A DNA stretch of 17,889 nt from DAOVRL01 sp964459805 (GCA_964459805.1 CAYWOD010000054.1:1-17889); one strand, 5' to 3'; numbered from the stretch's first letter, positions 1-7,853 are shown. The notes: generated by a model not told the origin, from the letters alone. A program made the numbers and translations.

Positions 1-995
1 CCGGAGAACTGTGCGGCGCACTTGGTGCCGTGAATGAAGGTGGCGAACTCGCTGTAAGTCTTGGCGATGCGCCGAAAACCGCAGAAGGCCTTGGTGCAGT
101 CGGCGAATGTGAACTCCATCGAGTAGATGTCGATGTTCTGCCCGCAGTCTTTGCTGCGAGGAACGCGGCCCCCGAGGCCGTGCGCAGTGACAGGCCAGGC
201 ATTTTTGATCCAGCAGCACTCGTCGATCTGATGGATGAGATTGTCAACCATGTGGCCCGAGCCGACCCAGAAAAGATGGCCCCTGCCGAACTGGAGTTGA
301 CTCATCATATTGTTGGCATTGTCGCCCTGATTACCAAGCCATCCACCGCCACCCAGGCGGTTGGCGCGGATCAGCGGTATCTCGCCCATGGCACCGTCGT
401 GTATTTTATCAATCAGCGCCTGGCGGGCCGGGGAGTGACGGCACTGGAGTCCTGCGGCGACCTTGACGTTTTTCTTCTCGGCCATTTCACCGGCGCGGAG
501 CAGTCGGTGCAGGCCGCCCGGATCGGACGCGAATGGTTTTTCCATGAAGACGTTGATGCCCTTCTTGATGGCGTATTCCACGTGCACCGGCCGGATGTAG
601 GCCCGCGTGGTGCACAGGGCCACGTCACCGGGCCGCAGGATGTCGATGGCCTTGCGGTAGGCGTCAAAACCGATGAATTTGCGGTCCGCGGCGACGGCGA
701 CTTTATCCGGGAACCTTTTCTGGAGCGCCTTGTAGCGCGATTCCATTCGGTCTTCGTAAAGATCGGCCATCGCATACAACTTGACCGGCCCACTGTCTGG
801 AACAGACAGGGCGTCGCCGACGGCGCCGGCGCCACGCCCACCACAGCCGATCAACGCCAAGCGGATCGTGTTGTCTTCGCCGGCGAAGGCGGCCGGCGCA
901 AGGCGGCCGAGCACCGCTGCGCCCGCAGCAAGCGAACCACTTTGTTTGAAAAACTCTCGACGGTTGACTTTGGACTTGTCGATGGGTTGAGTCAT
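1..995 (-). CDS. Gfo/Idh/MocA-family oxidoreductase, Tat-exported, 3' end outside window
   Basis: An NAD(P)-dependent sugar or polyol oxidoreductase of the Gfo/Idh/MocA family is the best call; the substrate cannot be told. Reading the minus strand from ATG 995 gives 331 open codons to the window edge with no stop, so the C-terminus is missing. The N-terminus has a twin-arginine signal (NRREFFKQSG at residues 11-20, then an Ala/Gly-rich hydrophobic stretch ending APAAFA), so export is likely. A Rossmann motif GCGGRG follows (about residues 51-56), then the family motif as EKP in VFMEKPF (about residue 153), and HQIDECCW near the catalytic region. The start is supported by AAGGAGA at 1001-1007, 5 nt upstream. 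A long plus-strand frame lies over it (30-1013) but has no family features. It is transcribed away from the sulfatase cluster. Family assignment is firm; the reaction is unknown. Confidence 0.9.
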   Translation of the reverse strand, partial: MTQPIDKSKVNRREFFKQSGSLAAGAAVLGRLAPAAFAGEDNTIRLALIGCGGRGAGAVGDALSVPDSGPVKLYAMADLYEDRMESRYKALQKRFPDKVAVAADRKFIGFDAYRKAIDILRPGDVALCTTRAYIRPVHVEYAIKKGINVFMEKPFASDPGGLHRLLRAGEMAEKKNVKVAAGLQCRHSPARQALIDKIHDGAMGEIPLIRANRLGGGGWLGNQGDNANNMMSQLQFGRGHLFWVGSGHMVDNLIHQIDECCWIKNAWPVTAHGLGGRVPRSKDCGQNIDIYSMEFTFADCTKAFCGFRRIAKTYSEFATFIHGTKCAAQFS

Positions 996-1373
996 GTCTG
1001 TCTCCTTGGTTGATGATTGAATTGATAGGGAATTGGTTTCTTGGGATATGTGCAAGGCAACGCGTATGGGGCGGTGAACGCAAGAAAAAACAACTGAGAT
1101 TTTCCATTTGACTTCATAAATGGTGCTCCTGCACACTTCAGGCCCTATGATACACGGCATTGCATTCGATGTCAATCGAACAAATACCGATTCTTTTACG
1201 TACGGCAACCTCACGCAAAACCACAGAGGCTTTTTTCCCTTGAACTCCGTGCCAAGACATTCGGCTGGGGGAGCGTGGCCCCAGGGCCGGTGAAAAAGTA
1301 GAGATTGACAATCGCAAGTTGATAGAGTACAAGAGGAGGGTCTAAATAATCTTTCTGTTAGGAGAAATACACT
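996..1373. other. divergent intergenic region
   Basis: This 378-nt region separates two divergently transcribed genes. It holds the ribosome binding site of the minus-strand gene (1001-1007), a perfect 6-bp dyad TTCGAT-gtca-ATCGAA (1165-1180), a GC-rich hairpin CTGGGG/CCCCAG (1265-1270 with 1279-1284), and a candidate promoter for the plus-strand gene (1305-1333). I see no convincing coding frame in it. Confidence 0.6.
1305..1333 (+). promoter_or_regulatory. candidate sigma70-type promoter for 1374 gene
   Basis: TTGACA (1305-1310) matches the -35 consensus fully. A 17-nt spacer leads to TACAAG (1328-1333), which matches 4 of 6 positions of the -10 box. Transcription would start about 35 nt before the ATG at 1374, and GGAGA at 1361-1365 serves as the ribosome binding site. 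This is pattern matching only. Confidence 0.4.
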
Positions 1374-2378
1374 ATGAAGCAGGCAGCATTTTACAAGACA
1401 GTCGGGTTTCTTGCGCTTATGGTTTTGGCGACGCCCTTGGCACACGGATCGGCCGGGCGGGAAAAGAAAGGGATTACGGGAGACTGGCTGACGAAGGTGG
1501 CCTTCGGCGAGCAAGAGATGACGTCGATTCTGTCGTTTTCGAAGGACAAGGCCGGCAAGCTTGCCGGTAAGTGGATCAGCTTTTGGGGACTCTCTGAGTT
1601 GAAGGACCTCAAATATGAAGGTAAAGAGCTCAGCTTCGTACAGGTCTATCAATTCGGCGACCGTGAATTCCGAACGAGCTTCGCCGGGATGATCAAAGGT
1701 GGGAAGCTCACAGGGACACTCTCGAGCGAGAGGGGCGAGTCTAAGATTGAGGGCAAGCGTATCAGGCCGATGCCGAAGGTGCTTGGAAGCTGGGAGATGA
1801 AGGTCAAGGTGGGCGAGCGGGAATACACGGGAACACTTGTTCTCAAGACCGAAAAGGAGGGCAAGATCAGTAAGCTCACTGCGGACTGGCAGAGCGAACG
1901 GGGCGAACACCAGATCACAGACGTGAATTTCAAAGCCGGCAAGCTGACGTTCACTCGCAAGAGCAAGATCCAGGATCGCGAGTGGGAATCGACATTCGAG
2001 GGAACGGTCAAGAGACATGCGCTTTCCGGCATTTTCAAGAGTGAGCGCGGTGAGGCCCCGGCAGAGGGAAAACGCGTTGGCGCCGCCCTTGTGGGCAAAT
2101 GGGAGCTTGAAATCGCATCGGAGCGCGGCAGCCGTAAGCAGATACTGCAAGTCAACCCTGATTTGAGCGGCTTGTACGGGTCAACCGCCATTAAGAAGGT
2201 CGATCTTGAAGACGACCAGGTGTCCTTCAAGATAGTGATGGAGTTCGGTGAGCGAAAATTCGAGATCAGCTTCAAAGGCAAACTGGACGGCAGGAAGCTT
2301 GTCGGAGAGTTGACTACTTCAAGAGGCGCCCAAAAGGTTACCGGCAAGAAAGTCATTTCGGCAGCTAAGAAGGGCTGA
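1374..2378 (+). CDS. secreted protein of three tandem beta-rich repeats, function unknown
   Basis: This is a 334-residue protein of unknown function, exported by Sec to judge from a signal peptide (residues 1-26, a hydrophobic core GFLALMVLAT then AHGSAG). The mature part consists of three copies of a ~95-residue module at about 36-131, 138-235 and 241-326. Each begins G-[DSK]-W and ends with a pattern like FxGxxxxxxLxGxxxSxRGExxxxGKR. The alternating hydrophobic/charged pattern suggests antiparallel beta sheets, like the GxW...L.G modules common in planctomycete and myxobacterial secreted proteins. The mature protein is rich in Lys and Glu and has no cysteines or obvious catalytic residues, so a binding or scaffold role is more likely than an enzyme. 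The start is supported by GGAGA at 1361-1365. It precedes the propeller remnant and the sulfatase on the same strand. Confidence 0.85.
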   Translation: MKQAAFYKTVGFLALMVLATPLAHGSAGREKKGITGDWLTKVAFGEQEMTSILSFSKDKAGKLAGKWISFWGLSELKDLKYEGKELSFVQVYQFGDREFRTSFAGMIKGGKLTGTLSSERGESKIEGKRIRPMPKVLGSWEMKVKVGEREYTGTLVLKTEKEGKISKLTADWQSERGEHQITDVNFKAGKLTFTRKSKIQDREWESTFEGTVKRHALSGIFKSERGEAPAEGKRVGAALVGKWELEIASERGSRKQILQVNPDLSGLYGSTAIKKVDLEDDQVSFKIVMEFGERKFEISFKGKLDGRKLVGELTTSRGAQKVTGKKVISAAKKG

Positions 2379-2498
2379 CCGACCCAAAGCTAAGCTCAGC
2401 TATTGTACAGTTGCACATTTCGTTGGAGTACAGGGCGGTACCGAAGGGGAGCTTAAAGCTCGCCGGAGGACTGTCTGGAGTTTGCAAGGGAATTCGTG

Positions 2499-2654
2499 AT
2501 GAGAGCAATCGTAAGCCTTGTTCTATCAGTTGTGCTCTTATCCGGTGGTTCGGTCTGTGTGGGCGCGGATTGGCCACATCCGGTTGTATGCGATGGTCAG
2601 CTCTATATCCGCCACGGCGATGTCTTGATGGCGCTTGATGTTAAGAGAAAGTAG
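2499..2654 (+). pseudogene. internally deleted PQQ-like beta-propeller gene (51 codons)
   Basis: A 51-codon frame starts at ATG 2499, with AAGGGA at 2486-2491 as a good ribosome binding site, and ends at TAG 2652-2654. Residues 1-23 form a signal peptide (hydrophobic VSLVLSVVLLSGGSV). Residues 25-49 read W-x-HPVV-xx-GQLYIR-xxDVL-x-x-x-DVK, which is how the last blade of PQQ-binding-like beta-propeller proteins usually ends. The several hundred residues that normally lie between are absent. The simplest reading is a secreted propeller gene that lost its middle by an in-frame deletion. Because the frame and ribosome site are intact it may still make a short exported peptide. It ends 58 nt before the sulfatase start, so the two could share a transcript. 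Confidence 0.55.
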
Positions 2655-2699
2655 TAGCAGTCTCCGGGATACGGTCCAGGTAAAAGCTTTTGACAGGTT

Positions 2700-2705
2700 A
2701 AGGAG
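2700..2705 (+). promoter_or_regulatory. ribosome binding site setting the sulfatase start
   Basis: AAGGAG lies 7 nt before ATG 2713. It picks this start over an in-frame ATG at 2635, which lies inside the upstream remnant and would put 26 extra residues in front of the Tat signal. Confidence 0.7.
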
Positions 2706-2712
2706 TTATCTG

Positions 2713-4290
2713 ATGGATTGCAGAATGAATCGGCGTGAGTTTATTAAGCTCGCTGCGGCCGGAGCGGCTGTGGGGGCCGCTGGTATGGTGACGCCAGAGT
2801 GTGCCGGTGCCGTGCAGGGGCCCGCCGGCAAAAGGAGACGGCCGAACATCGTCTTGATAATGGCCGACGATCTGGGGTACTCCGACATCGGATGTTTTGG
2901 CGGAGAAATCGAGACGCCGAATCTCGACGCACTGGCGGCGGGCGGAATGCGCTTCACGCAGTTTTATAACTGCGCCAAATGCAGTCCCACCCGCGCATCC
3001 CTTCTAACCGGTCAGTATGACCAGGCCGTGGGAGTTGGAAACATGGAGCACGGCGCTACCTTCGCTGAGGTCCTGCGCGCCGCCGGTTATCGAACAATCG
3101 CCTCGGGCAAATGGCATCAAAGCCCGCTTCCGACGGCCCGCGGGTTTGACAGGTATTACGGTCTGGCGGACGGCTGCTGTAATTATTGGAACCCTGGAAC
3201 AAAGGCCAGACCCGGTGAGGGCAAGCCCGGCCGGAAAAGGCCGACTCCCCGCCGTTGGGCCATCGAGGACAAGGTCATTATGGGATACGTCCCCGAAGAC
3301 AAGGACTTCTACACCACCGATGCCTTCGCGGATTACGCAATTGAACGGCTCGAAGAGTATAAGAATGAGGACAGGCCGTTTCTGCTGTATCTGCCGCATA
3401 CGGCGCCGCATTACCCGCTGCACGCCTGGCCGGCCGATATCGCCAAATACCGCGGCAAATACAAGATCGGCTGGGACAAGCTTCGCGGCCAACGTTATAA
3501 GCGGCAAATTAAAATGGGGATCCTGGACTCGAAATACGCACTGTCTCCGCGGGATGAGCGTGTGCCGAGCTGGGATTCGCTGAGCGATTCGGAAAAGGAC
3601 CAGGCCGATTTGAAGATGGCGGTCTATGCCGCAATGGTGGACCGCATGGACCAGGCAATTGGCAGAGTGCTGGCGAAAGTAAAGCAGCTCGGCAAGCGGG
3701 AAAACACCCTTGTGCTGTTTCTGGCCGACAATGGCGGCTGCGCCGAAACGCCGGACAAAACCCCGGCTATTCCGCCCGGACCTGTTGAGGGCTACCGTGC
3801 CCTGGGGCTGGCCTGGGCCAATGCCAGCAACACGCCGTATCGCAAGTACAAATCGACCGACTACGAGGGAGGCGCCTGTACTCCTTTTATAGCCCACTGG
3901 CCCGGTGTCATCAAGCCGGGTACTGTAACGGACCAGGTGGGGCACATAATCGATGTCCTTCCGACCTTTATGGAGATAGCCGGCGCCGCTTATCCCGACC
4001 AAATCGACGGCAGGAAGCTCAAGCCTCTCGCGGGAAAATCCTTACTGTCGATTTTTCGAGGACAGCAACGGCAGGGCCACGATGTGCTTTATTGGCAGTT
4101 CGGCAGGGCCAAAGCCGTACGGACAGGCAAATGGAAGCTTGTTCGCTACGGCGACGCCGACTGGGAGCTTTATGACCTTGAAGAAGACAGAACGGAATTG
4201 AACAATCTGGCAGGACAATATCCACAAAGGGCGCAGAGAATGGCCAATATGTGGAAAGACTGGTGGACCAGGTGCACCGGGAGAGGATAA
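2713..4290 (+). CDS. arylsulfatase-type sulfatase, Tat-exported
   Basis: A type I sulfatase hydrolyses sulfate esters, here probably from a sugar or polysaccharide outside the cytoplasm. The 525-residue protein begins with a twin-arginine signal (MNRREFIKLAAAG, residues 5-17). The sulfatase core begins PNIVLIMADDLGYSDIG (44-60), giving metal-binding Asp52-Asp53. CSPTR with Cys90 is the formylglycine site, so activity needs a maturation enzyme, which is not in this window. Other family residues visible are GKWH (Lys133, His135), HTAPH (from His229), ADNGG (338-342, metal-binding Asp-Asn), and a late Lys in YRKYKSTDYEGG. Length and motif order are normal for arylsulfatase A-like enzymes. It is followed by a terminator at 4413-4433. 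The substrate is unknown. Confidence 0.95.
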   Translation: MDCRMNRREFIKLAAAGAAVGAAGMVTPECAGAVQGPAGKRRRPNIVLIMADDLGYSDIGCFGGEIETPNLDALAAGGMRFTQFYNCAKCSPTRASLLTGQYDQAVGVGNMEHGATFAEVLRAAGYRTIASGKWHQSPLPTARGFDRYYGLADGCCNYWNPGTKARPGEGKPGRKRPTPRRWAIEDKVIMGYVPEDKDFYTTDAFADYAIERLEEYKNEDRPFLLYLPHTAPHYPLHAWPADIAKYRGKYKIGWDKLRGQRYKRQIKMGILDSKYALSPRDERVPSWDSLSDSEKDQADLKMAVYAAMVDRMDQAIGRVLAKVKQLGKRENTLVLFLADNGGCAETPDKTPAIPPGPVEGYRALGLAWANASNTPYRKYKSTDYEGGACTPFIAHWPGVIKPGTVTDQVGHIIDVLPTFMEIAGAAYPDQIDGRKLKPLAGKSLLSIFRGQQRQGHDVLYWQFGRAKAVRTGKWKLVRYGDADWELYDLEEDRTELNNLAGQYPQRAQRMANMWKDWWTRCTGRG

Positions 4291-4412
4291 GTTCTTCGTC
4301 CTGCAGCTTTATCTGATATGGACCGTTATCAGTACAGCAGCAGAACCTAACGTCACTGCGTTTTGCGCTTTGCAGGCTTCCAGCAGGATTAAGGCCGGCT
4401 TTTTTTCAAAAC

Positions 4413-4433
4413 ACCAGGAAGGGCCTGGTTTTT
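4413..4433 (+). terminator. intrinsic terminator after the sulfatase
   Basis: A perfect 6-bp stem ACCAGG/CCTGGT (4413-4418 with 4424-4429) has a 5-nt loop and runs into a T tract (4429-4433). It lies about 120 nt after the sulfatase stop and before the next gene, so it probably separates the two transcripts. Confidence 0.6.
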
Positions 4434-4524
4434 CCCGGTCCCTGTTTTTATGCTGCTGGTAGCCGAGAGAGGAAATTTCTGTAACTTTTCACCCTTTCGC
4501 GCAATTGCAATACTGGAACGATGA

Positions 4525-4530
4525 TATAAA
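4525..4530 (+). promoter_or_regulatory. candidate -10 box for 4570 gene
   Basis: TATAAA at 4525-4530 is a near-consensus -10 box just after the sulfatase terminator. No good -35 box is present at the right distance. If used, transcription would begin near 4537, after the ATG at 4534, which supports the GTG at 4570 as the true start. Confidence 0.35.
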
Positions 4531-4556
4531 CAAATGCACCGGTCAATCAAATGGCG

Positions 4557-4562
4557 AAAGGA
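4557..4562 (+). promoter_or_regulatory. ribosome binding site setting a GTG start
   Basis: AAAGGA lies 7 nt before GTG 4570. The in-frame ATG at 4534 has no comparable site. Confidence 0.55.
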
Positions 4563-4569
4563 CCAGAAA

Positions 4570-5946
4570 GTGGAGAATCAAAAGAAAAAAGCAGATATAG
4601 ACAGGCGTGGATTTCTGCATTCGGCCGCTGTAGCCGGTGCGGGATTGGTATTATCAAGCGCGGCCTTGGGACAAACGGGCCGGAAAAAGCCGGACGATAT
4701 AAACGTCGCCTTACTCGGTGCTGGTATGCAAGGCAAGGTCCTCGCGACCACGTGTTTGAAGATTGCCGGCGTGCGGTTCAAGGCCGTTTGTGACATCTGG
4801 ACTGCCTACAATCAGGGAAATATATCGCGCCTTTTGAAACGGTTCGGCCATCCGAACAATGCTTATGTGGACTATAAGCAGATGCTTGACAAGGAAAAGG
4901 ACCTTGACGCAGTGATAATTGCCACGCCCGATTTTCGGCACGCCGAGCATACCGTGGCCTGTCTGAAGGCCGGCCTGCACGTCTATTGTGAGAAAGAAAT
5001 GTCAAACACCCTCGAGGGTGCTCGACAGATGGTCGAAGCAGCAAGGCAGACAGGCAAGCTTCTGCAAATCGGCCATCAGCGCCGCAGCAACCCGCGGTAC
5101 ATCATCTGCTACGAGAAGCTGATCAAAGAAGCAAAACTCTTGAATAGGATCACAACGGTCAACGGCCAGTGGAACCGCAGCAAGGCGGCGTGCGAGGACC
5201 TCGGCTTTCCCAAGAAGGCCGCTATTGACCGGAAAACTCTTGAGAAATACGGCTTCAACTCCATGCATCAATTTCGGAACTGGCGCTGGTACAGGGGACT
5301 TGGCGGAGGACCGATTGTTGACCTCGGCTCACACCAGATTGACATATATAGCTGGTTCCTCGGCGCCAATCCGAAATCCGTCGTAGCCAGCGGGGGCACG
5401 GACTACTGGAAGGATCATCAATGGTATGACAGTGTCATGGCCATATATGAGTACGAGACCAAGGACGGAACAGTCAGAGCGCTTTATCAAACGGGCACGA
5501 CAAACAGTTGCCAGGGATATTTTGAGAGCTTCATGGGCGACGAAGCAACACTCTTGATCAGCGAGTACCCACCTTCAAGATGCAACGTCTATCGGGAGGG
5601 GTGGCTCCACGAGACCAAATGGGACAAGTGGGTCAAGAAAGGCTATTTGAGAAAAACCGGAGGGATAAGTCAGCCGGAGAAAGAAGACGCGGGCAAAAGC
5701 CTGCTTCCTTCAGTAAGGCCGCCTTCCGTGGCGCCACCGAAATACGATTTGCTGGTGAAGATGGACAAACTCTATCATCAGCCGCACCTGGAGAATTTCT
5801 TCGAGGCGATTCGCAGCCGCGGCAAGGTCAAGCTCAATTGCCCTGCCGAAGTCGGATACGAGACCGCCGTCGCCGTCCTCAAAGTCAACGAAGCCGTCGA
5901 AGCCGCACGAAAACTCGAATTCAAACCGGAGGAGTTCAAAGTTTAG
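4570..5946 (+). CDS. Gfo/Idh/MocA-family oxidoreductase, Tat-exported
   Basis: An NAD(P)-dependent oxidoreductase, 458 residues from GTG 4570. A twin-arginine signal (DRRGFLHSAAVAGAG, residues 11-25) sends it out of the cytoplasm. The Rossmann motif is GAGMQG (50-55). The usual EKP motif appears as EKE (141-143): the lysine Lys142 is kept and the proline is replaced. GGGPIVDLGSHQIDIYSW (246-263) carries the conserved Asp251 and His255 of the catalytic C-terminal domain. This Gly-rich variant and the ~120-residue tail with KWDKWVKKGYL resemble the large planctomycete subfamily rather than classical inositol dehydrogenase. The extra 12 residues from ATG 4534 look unnatural before a Tat signal. 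Its proximity to the sulfatase suggests carbohydrate work, but the substrate is unknown. It may be co-transcribed with the small gene at 6018. Confidence 0.92.
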   Translation: MENQKKKADIDRRGFLHSAAVAGAGLVLSSAALGQTGRKKPDDINVALLGAGMQGKVLATTCLKIAGVRFKAVCDIWTAYNQGNISRLLKRFGHPNNAYVDYKQMLDKEKDLDAVIIATPDFRHAEHTVACLKAGLHVYCEKEMSNTLEGARQMVEAARQTGKLLQIGHQRRSNPRYIICYEKLIKEAKLLNRITTVNGQWNRSKAACEDLGFPKKAAIDRKTLEKYGFNSMHQFRNWRWYRGLGGGPIVDLGSHQIDIYSWFLGANPKSVVASGGTDYWKDHQWYDSVMAIYEYETKDGTVRALYQTGTTNSCQGYFESFMGDEATLLISEYPPSRCNVYREGWLHETKWDKWVKKGYLRKTGGISQPEKEDAGKSLLPSVRPPSVAPPKYDLLVKMDKLYHQPHLENFFEAIRSRGKVKLNCPAEVGYETAVAVLKVNEAVEAARKLEFKPEEFKV

Positions 5947-6017
5947 ACAAAAATGCGCAAATCATTTATCATAAGCGCCGGAGCGGTGCGTCGGAATAAC
6001 TGCGGCTCAGTGGACGC

Positions 6018-6605
6018 ATGGACATGGAAATTAGGATGCGAATAACCAGGATTCGATTGATCATTGGCGGTATCCTTGTAGTGTTGTTGGGGATTGTCCT
6101 GCTGCTCAGGACTGCCGTGGTTGGGCCAAACGCAGTTATCACAAACCGCAACACGTTTCAATCGTTGCTTGTGATACCGAAAGAACTCCGTGAGTTTCCC
6201 GTAGAGAAATATATCGCACAGGGCGACTGGTTTATTTACCGTCGGTGCGCCCGGCCGAACGGCCCACGCCACTGGCGCCTGCAGATCGTTGCGCCCGCCG
6301 ACGACCTGGAGAAATGGAAAGATGCCTTTCGCAGCTATCTCAAGCGGCGCGGAGAGTGTATCGAGCCGGCCAGCAATGCTCGATGGCCGAAGCAAGCCCA
6401 GACAATGTACGTGCGCCCCGATAGCACTACCGGCGCCTCGAGCATCGTCACGTTCAAGAATGCGTCCGGCGAGCTCTACATAACCTTCGCATATTATCAA
6501 CCGCGCTCTGCAGACAGACTATGGAGAACAAAATATGGCAGGTTCCTCGCCTCTCTTCTCTGCAAGATCGGACTGCCTGTGGATGCGGTAACGAGACCCA
6601 CTTGA
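6018..6605 (+). CDS. membrane-anchored protein of unknown function
   Basis: A 195-residue protein I do not recognise. The N-terminus has basic residues (RMRITRIR) followed by one hydrophobic segment (about 13-30, LIIGGILVVLLGIVLLL), which is either a signal anchor or an uncleaved signal. The rest is a mixed alpha/beta soluble domain with several Trp, Arg and Pro residues (GDWFIYRRCARPNGPRHW, then DDLEKWKDAFRSYLKRRGE), probably outside the membrane. No catalytic motif is visible. The start is uncertain: ATG 6018 has no clear ribosome site, and ATG 6036 is an alternative that still keeps the hydrophobic segment. It begins 71 nt after the oxidoreductase stop and could share its transcript. Confidence 0.6.
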   Translation: MDMEIRMRITRIRLIIGGILVVLLGIVLLLRTAVVGPNAVITNRNTFQSLLVIPKELREFPVEKYIAQGDWFIYRRCARPNGPRHWRLQIVAPADDLEKWKDAFRSYLKRRGECIEPASNARWPKQAQTMYVRPDSTTGASSIVTFKNASGELYITFAYYQPRSADRLWRTKYGRFLASLLCKIGLPVDAVTRPT

Positions 6606-6785
6606 ACTCTCTCAACGACCCTCAGACCAAAACTATAGCACTATCGTCAGAGATCAACACAACGCCGGCCTACAAATCAAAGACTCGAAATCTCTTGGCT
6701 GCTCAGAATTACTTGACGTTCCTACAGAATTTGGGGATAATCCGCCGAAATATCCGTTGAGGTAATCCTGTGCAAATATCCGATT

Positions 6786-7052
6786 ATGGCCGAGCAAAAG
6801 AGAAATACATGGCTTGCGAGAACGAAAAGGACTATTACTGCAATACTGCCCGTTTCCAAAAAACGCAGGGGTAAATGCGTCGGCTGCGGCGCGTGCTGCA
6901 AACTGCCGAACGTCTGTCCCTTTCTAAAATACAAACCGGACGGCAAATCATATTGCACCATTTATCCCATCCGACCCCTCAATTGCAGGAAATATCCGCG
7001 AACGGAATCCGAGTTTATTACCGCAGATACGTGCGGCTTCAGGTTTGAGTGA
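6786..7052 (+). CDS. YkgJ-type cysteine-cluster protein
   Basis: An 88-residue protein of the YkgJ/UPF0153 type, thought to bind zinc or an iron-sulfur cluster through conserved cysteines; the role of the family is poorly known. The signature CVGCGACC (Cys31, 34, 37, 38) is followed by Cys44, Cys57 in YCTIY, Cys67 in RPLNCRKYP and Cys83. This spacing and the text YPIRPLNCRKYP are typical of the family. The N-terminal 30 residues are basic and not conserved. ATG 6786 has no ribosome site at normal distance; GAGG at 6759-6762 is too far. The ten bases CCGATTATGG around the start also occur at the start of the gene at 9994. It converges on the PEP-CTERM gene, with 52 nt between stops. Confidence 0.85.
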   Translation: MAEQKRNTWLARTKRTITAILPVSKKRRGKCVGCGACCKLPNVCPFLKYKPDGKSYCTIYPIRPLNCRKYPRTESEFITADTCGFRFE

Positions 7053-7104
7053 AGCCGGCTCAGCTAACGAATTGGCATCCCCGGCGATTCGTTGTTGAAC
7101 GCCT

Positions 7105-7734
7105 CTACTGTGCCCTGCGCTTTCTTAGCAAAGCCAACCCACCCAAGGTCAATAATATCCCTGTGGCCGGCTCCGGTACCGTCGGATCATCCGGCGGATC
7201 GAAGGGGTCATTCGGTGGGTCAAAAGGGTCGTCCAGAGGACCGTCCGGCGGGTTCGGATCATCGCCTTCTGTCGGTCGAGTCGGGCCGCCACCACCGCCG
7301 GTGCCGCCGGTGCGGGGAGCTGCGGCACTGATTAGGGGCCTGCTCGCAAACAGACCGCCGCCACCTCCGCTGTGGCGCGGAGCTTGACCTGCAACCAACT
7401 GGTCATGCTCAACCCGCTGAAAAACTGCGATTATAATCTTTGGCTTGTTAAGATAGGCAATGGTCTTGTTCGCCGTCGGATCAACAACATCACCCAGCCA
7501 ATAGACAAATTGATAGCCGGACCTTGGGACCGCGATTAAAGTGATTTCGGAATCCGCCTCGAAATGATGAACGCCTATTTGCGGACTTACTATGCCCCCG
7601 TTAGCAGGCGTCTGCTGAAGCAGCAGCGCTACCCTCAGCGTCTGGGAATGTGCAGGCTGGATTAGAAAAACCACAACAGCCGCAAAGCTAAACGCCAGAC
7701 CATACCGGCCAATTGTTGGACAGATACGTCTCAT
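7105..7734 (-). CDS. PEP-CTERM protein with InlB-B-like repeat
   Basis: A 209-residue surface or exopolysaccharide-associated protein. It has a Sec signal peptide (residues 1-30, ending PAHS) and one divergent InlB B-repeat-like domain (about 46-106: GGIVSP, GYQFVYWLGD, IIIAVF). A Gly-rich then Pro/Asp-rich linker follows (122-186, with DPFDPPNDPFDPPDDP, an internal repeat). The C-terminus is VPEPATG (186-192), a hydrophobic helix (191-203) and RKRR (204-207). PEP-CTERM tails are cleaved and sorted by exosortase, which is not in this window. Start ATG 7734 is chosen for the excellent AGGAGGT 6 nt upstream. A longer in-frame start at 7782 would put 16 residues before the signal peptide and cross that ribosome site. 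The function of the mature domain is unknown. Confidence 0.85.
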   Translation of the reverse strand: MRRICPTIGRYGLAFSFAAVVVFLIQPAHSQTLRVALLLQQTPANGGIVSPQIGVHHFEADSEITLIAVPRSGYQFVYWLGDVVDPTANKTIAYLNKPKIIIAVFQRVEHDQLVAGQAPRHSGGGGGLFASRPLISAAAPRTGGTGGGGGPTRPTEGDDPNPPDGPLDDPFDPPNDPFDPPDDPTVPEPATGILLTLGGLALLRKRRAQ

Positions 7735-7740
7735 CACATT

Positions 7741-7750
7741 ACCTCCTCCT
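7741..7750 (-). promoter_or_regulatory. strong ribosome binding site of the PEP-CTERM gene
   Basis: On the minus strand this reads AGGAGGAGGT, among the strongest ribosome sites in the window, 6 nt before ATG 7734. Confidence 0.7.
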
Positions 7751-7823
7751 TGTGGCAAAACCCGGACCTTTGCTGATCGCAAAAACCCTATATTGCCAAA
7801 TAAATGTACACCCTTATAGCCGC

Positions 7824-7853
7824 ATTTAACTAAAACGCCTCTCTTGAAGTCAA
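7824..7853 (-). promoter_or_regulatory. candidate promoter of the PEP-CTERM gene
   Basis: On the minus strand TTGACT (7853-7848) is followed by an 18-nt spacer and TTAAAT (7829-7824), which matches 4 of 6 -10 positions. The transcript would have a leader of about 85 nt. Pattern match only. Confidence 0.3.

Noticed and set aside
30..1013. Long plus-strand open frame of 327 codons
   Set aside because: The minus strand at the same place encodes a clear Gfo/Idh/MocA protein with Tat signal, GCGGRG and EKP motifs and a ribosome site; the plus frame has none.
3004..4002. 332-codon minus-strand open frame inside the sulfatase
   Set aside because: Antisense shadow of a GC-rich gene whose plus-strand reading has all sulfatase motifs in order.
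6521..6760. 79-codon plus-strand frame after the membrane-anchored gene
   Set aside because: Overlaps the 3' end of 6018-6605 by about 85 nt, has no ribosome site and shows no recognisable pattern.
7049..7387. 112-codon plus-strand frame rich in Gly, Ser and Pro
   Set aside because: Antisense of the Pro/Asp/Gly linker of the PEP-CTERM gene, whose own frame has signal peptide, domain and sorting tail.
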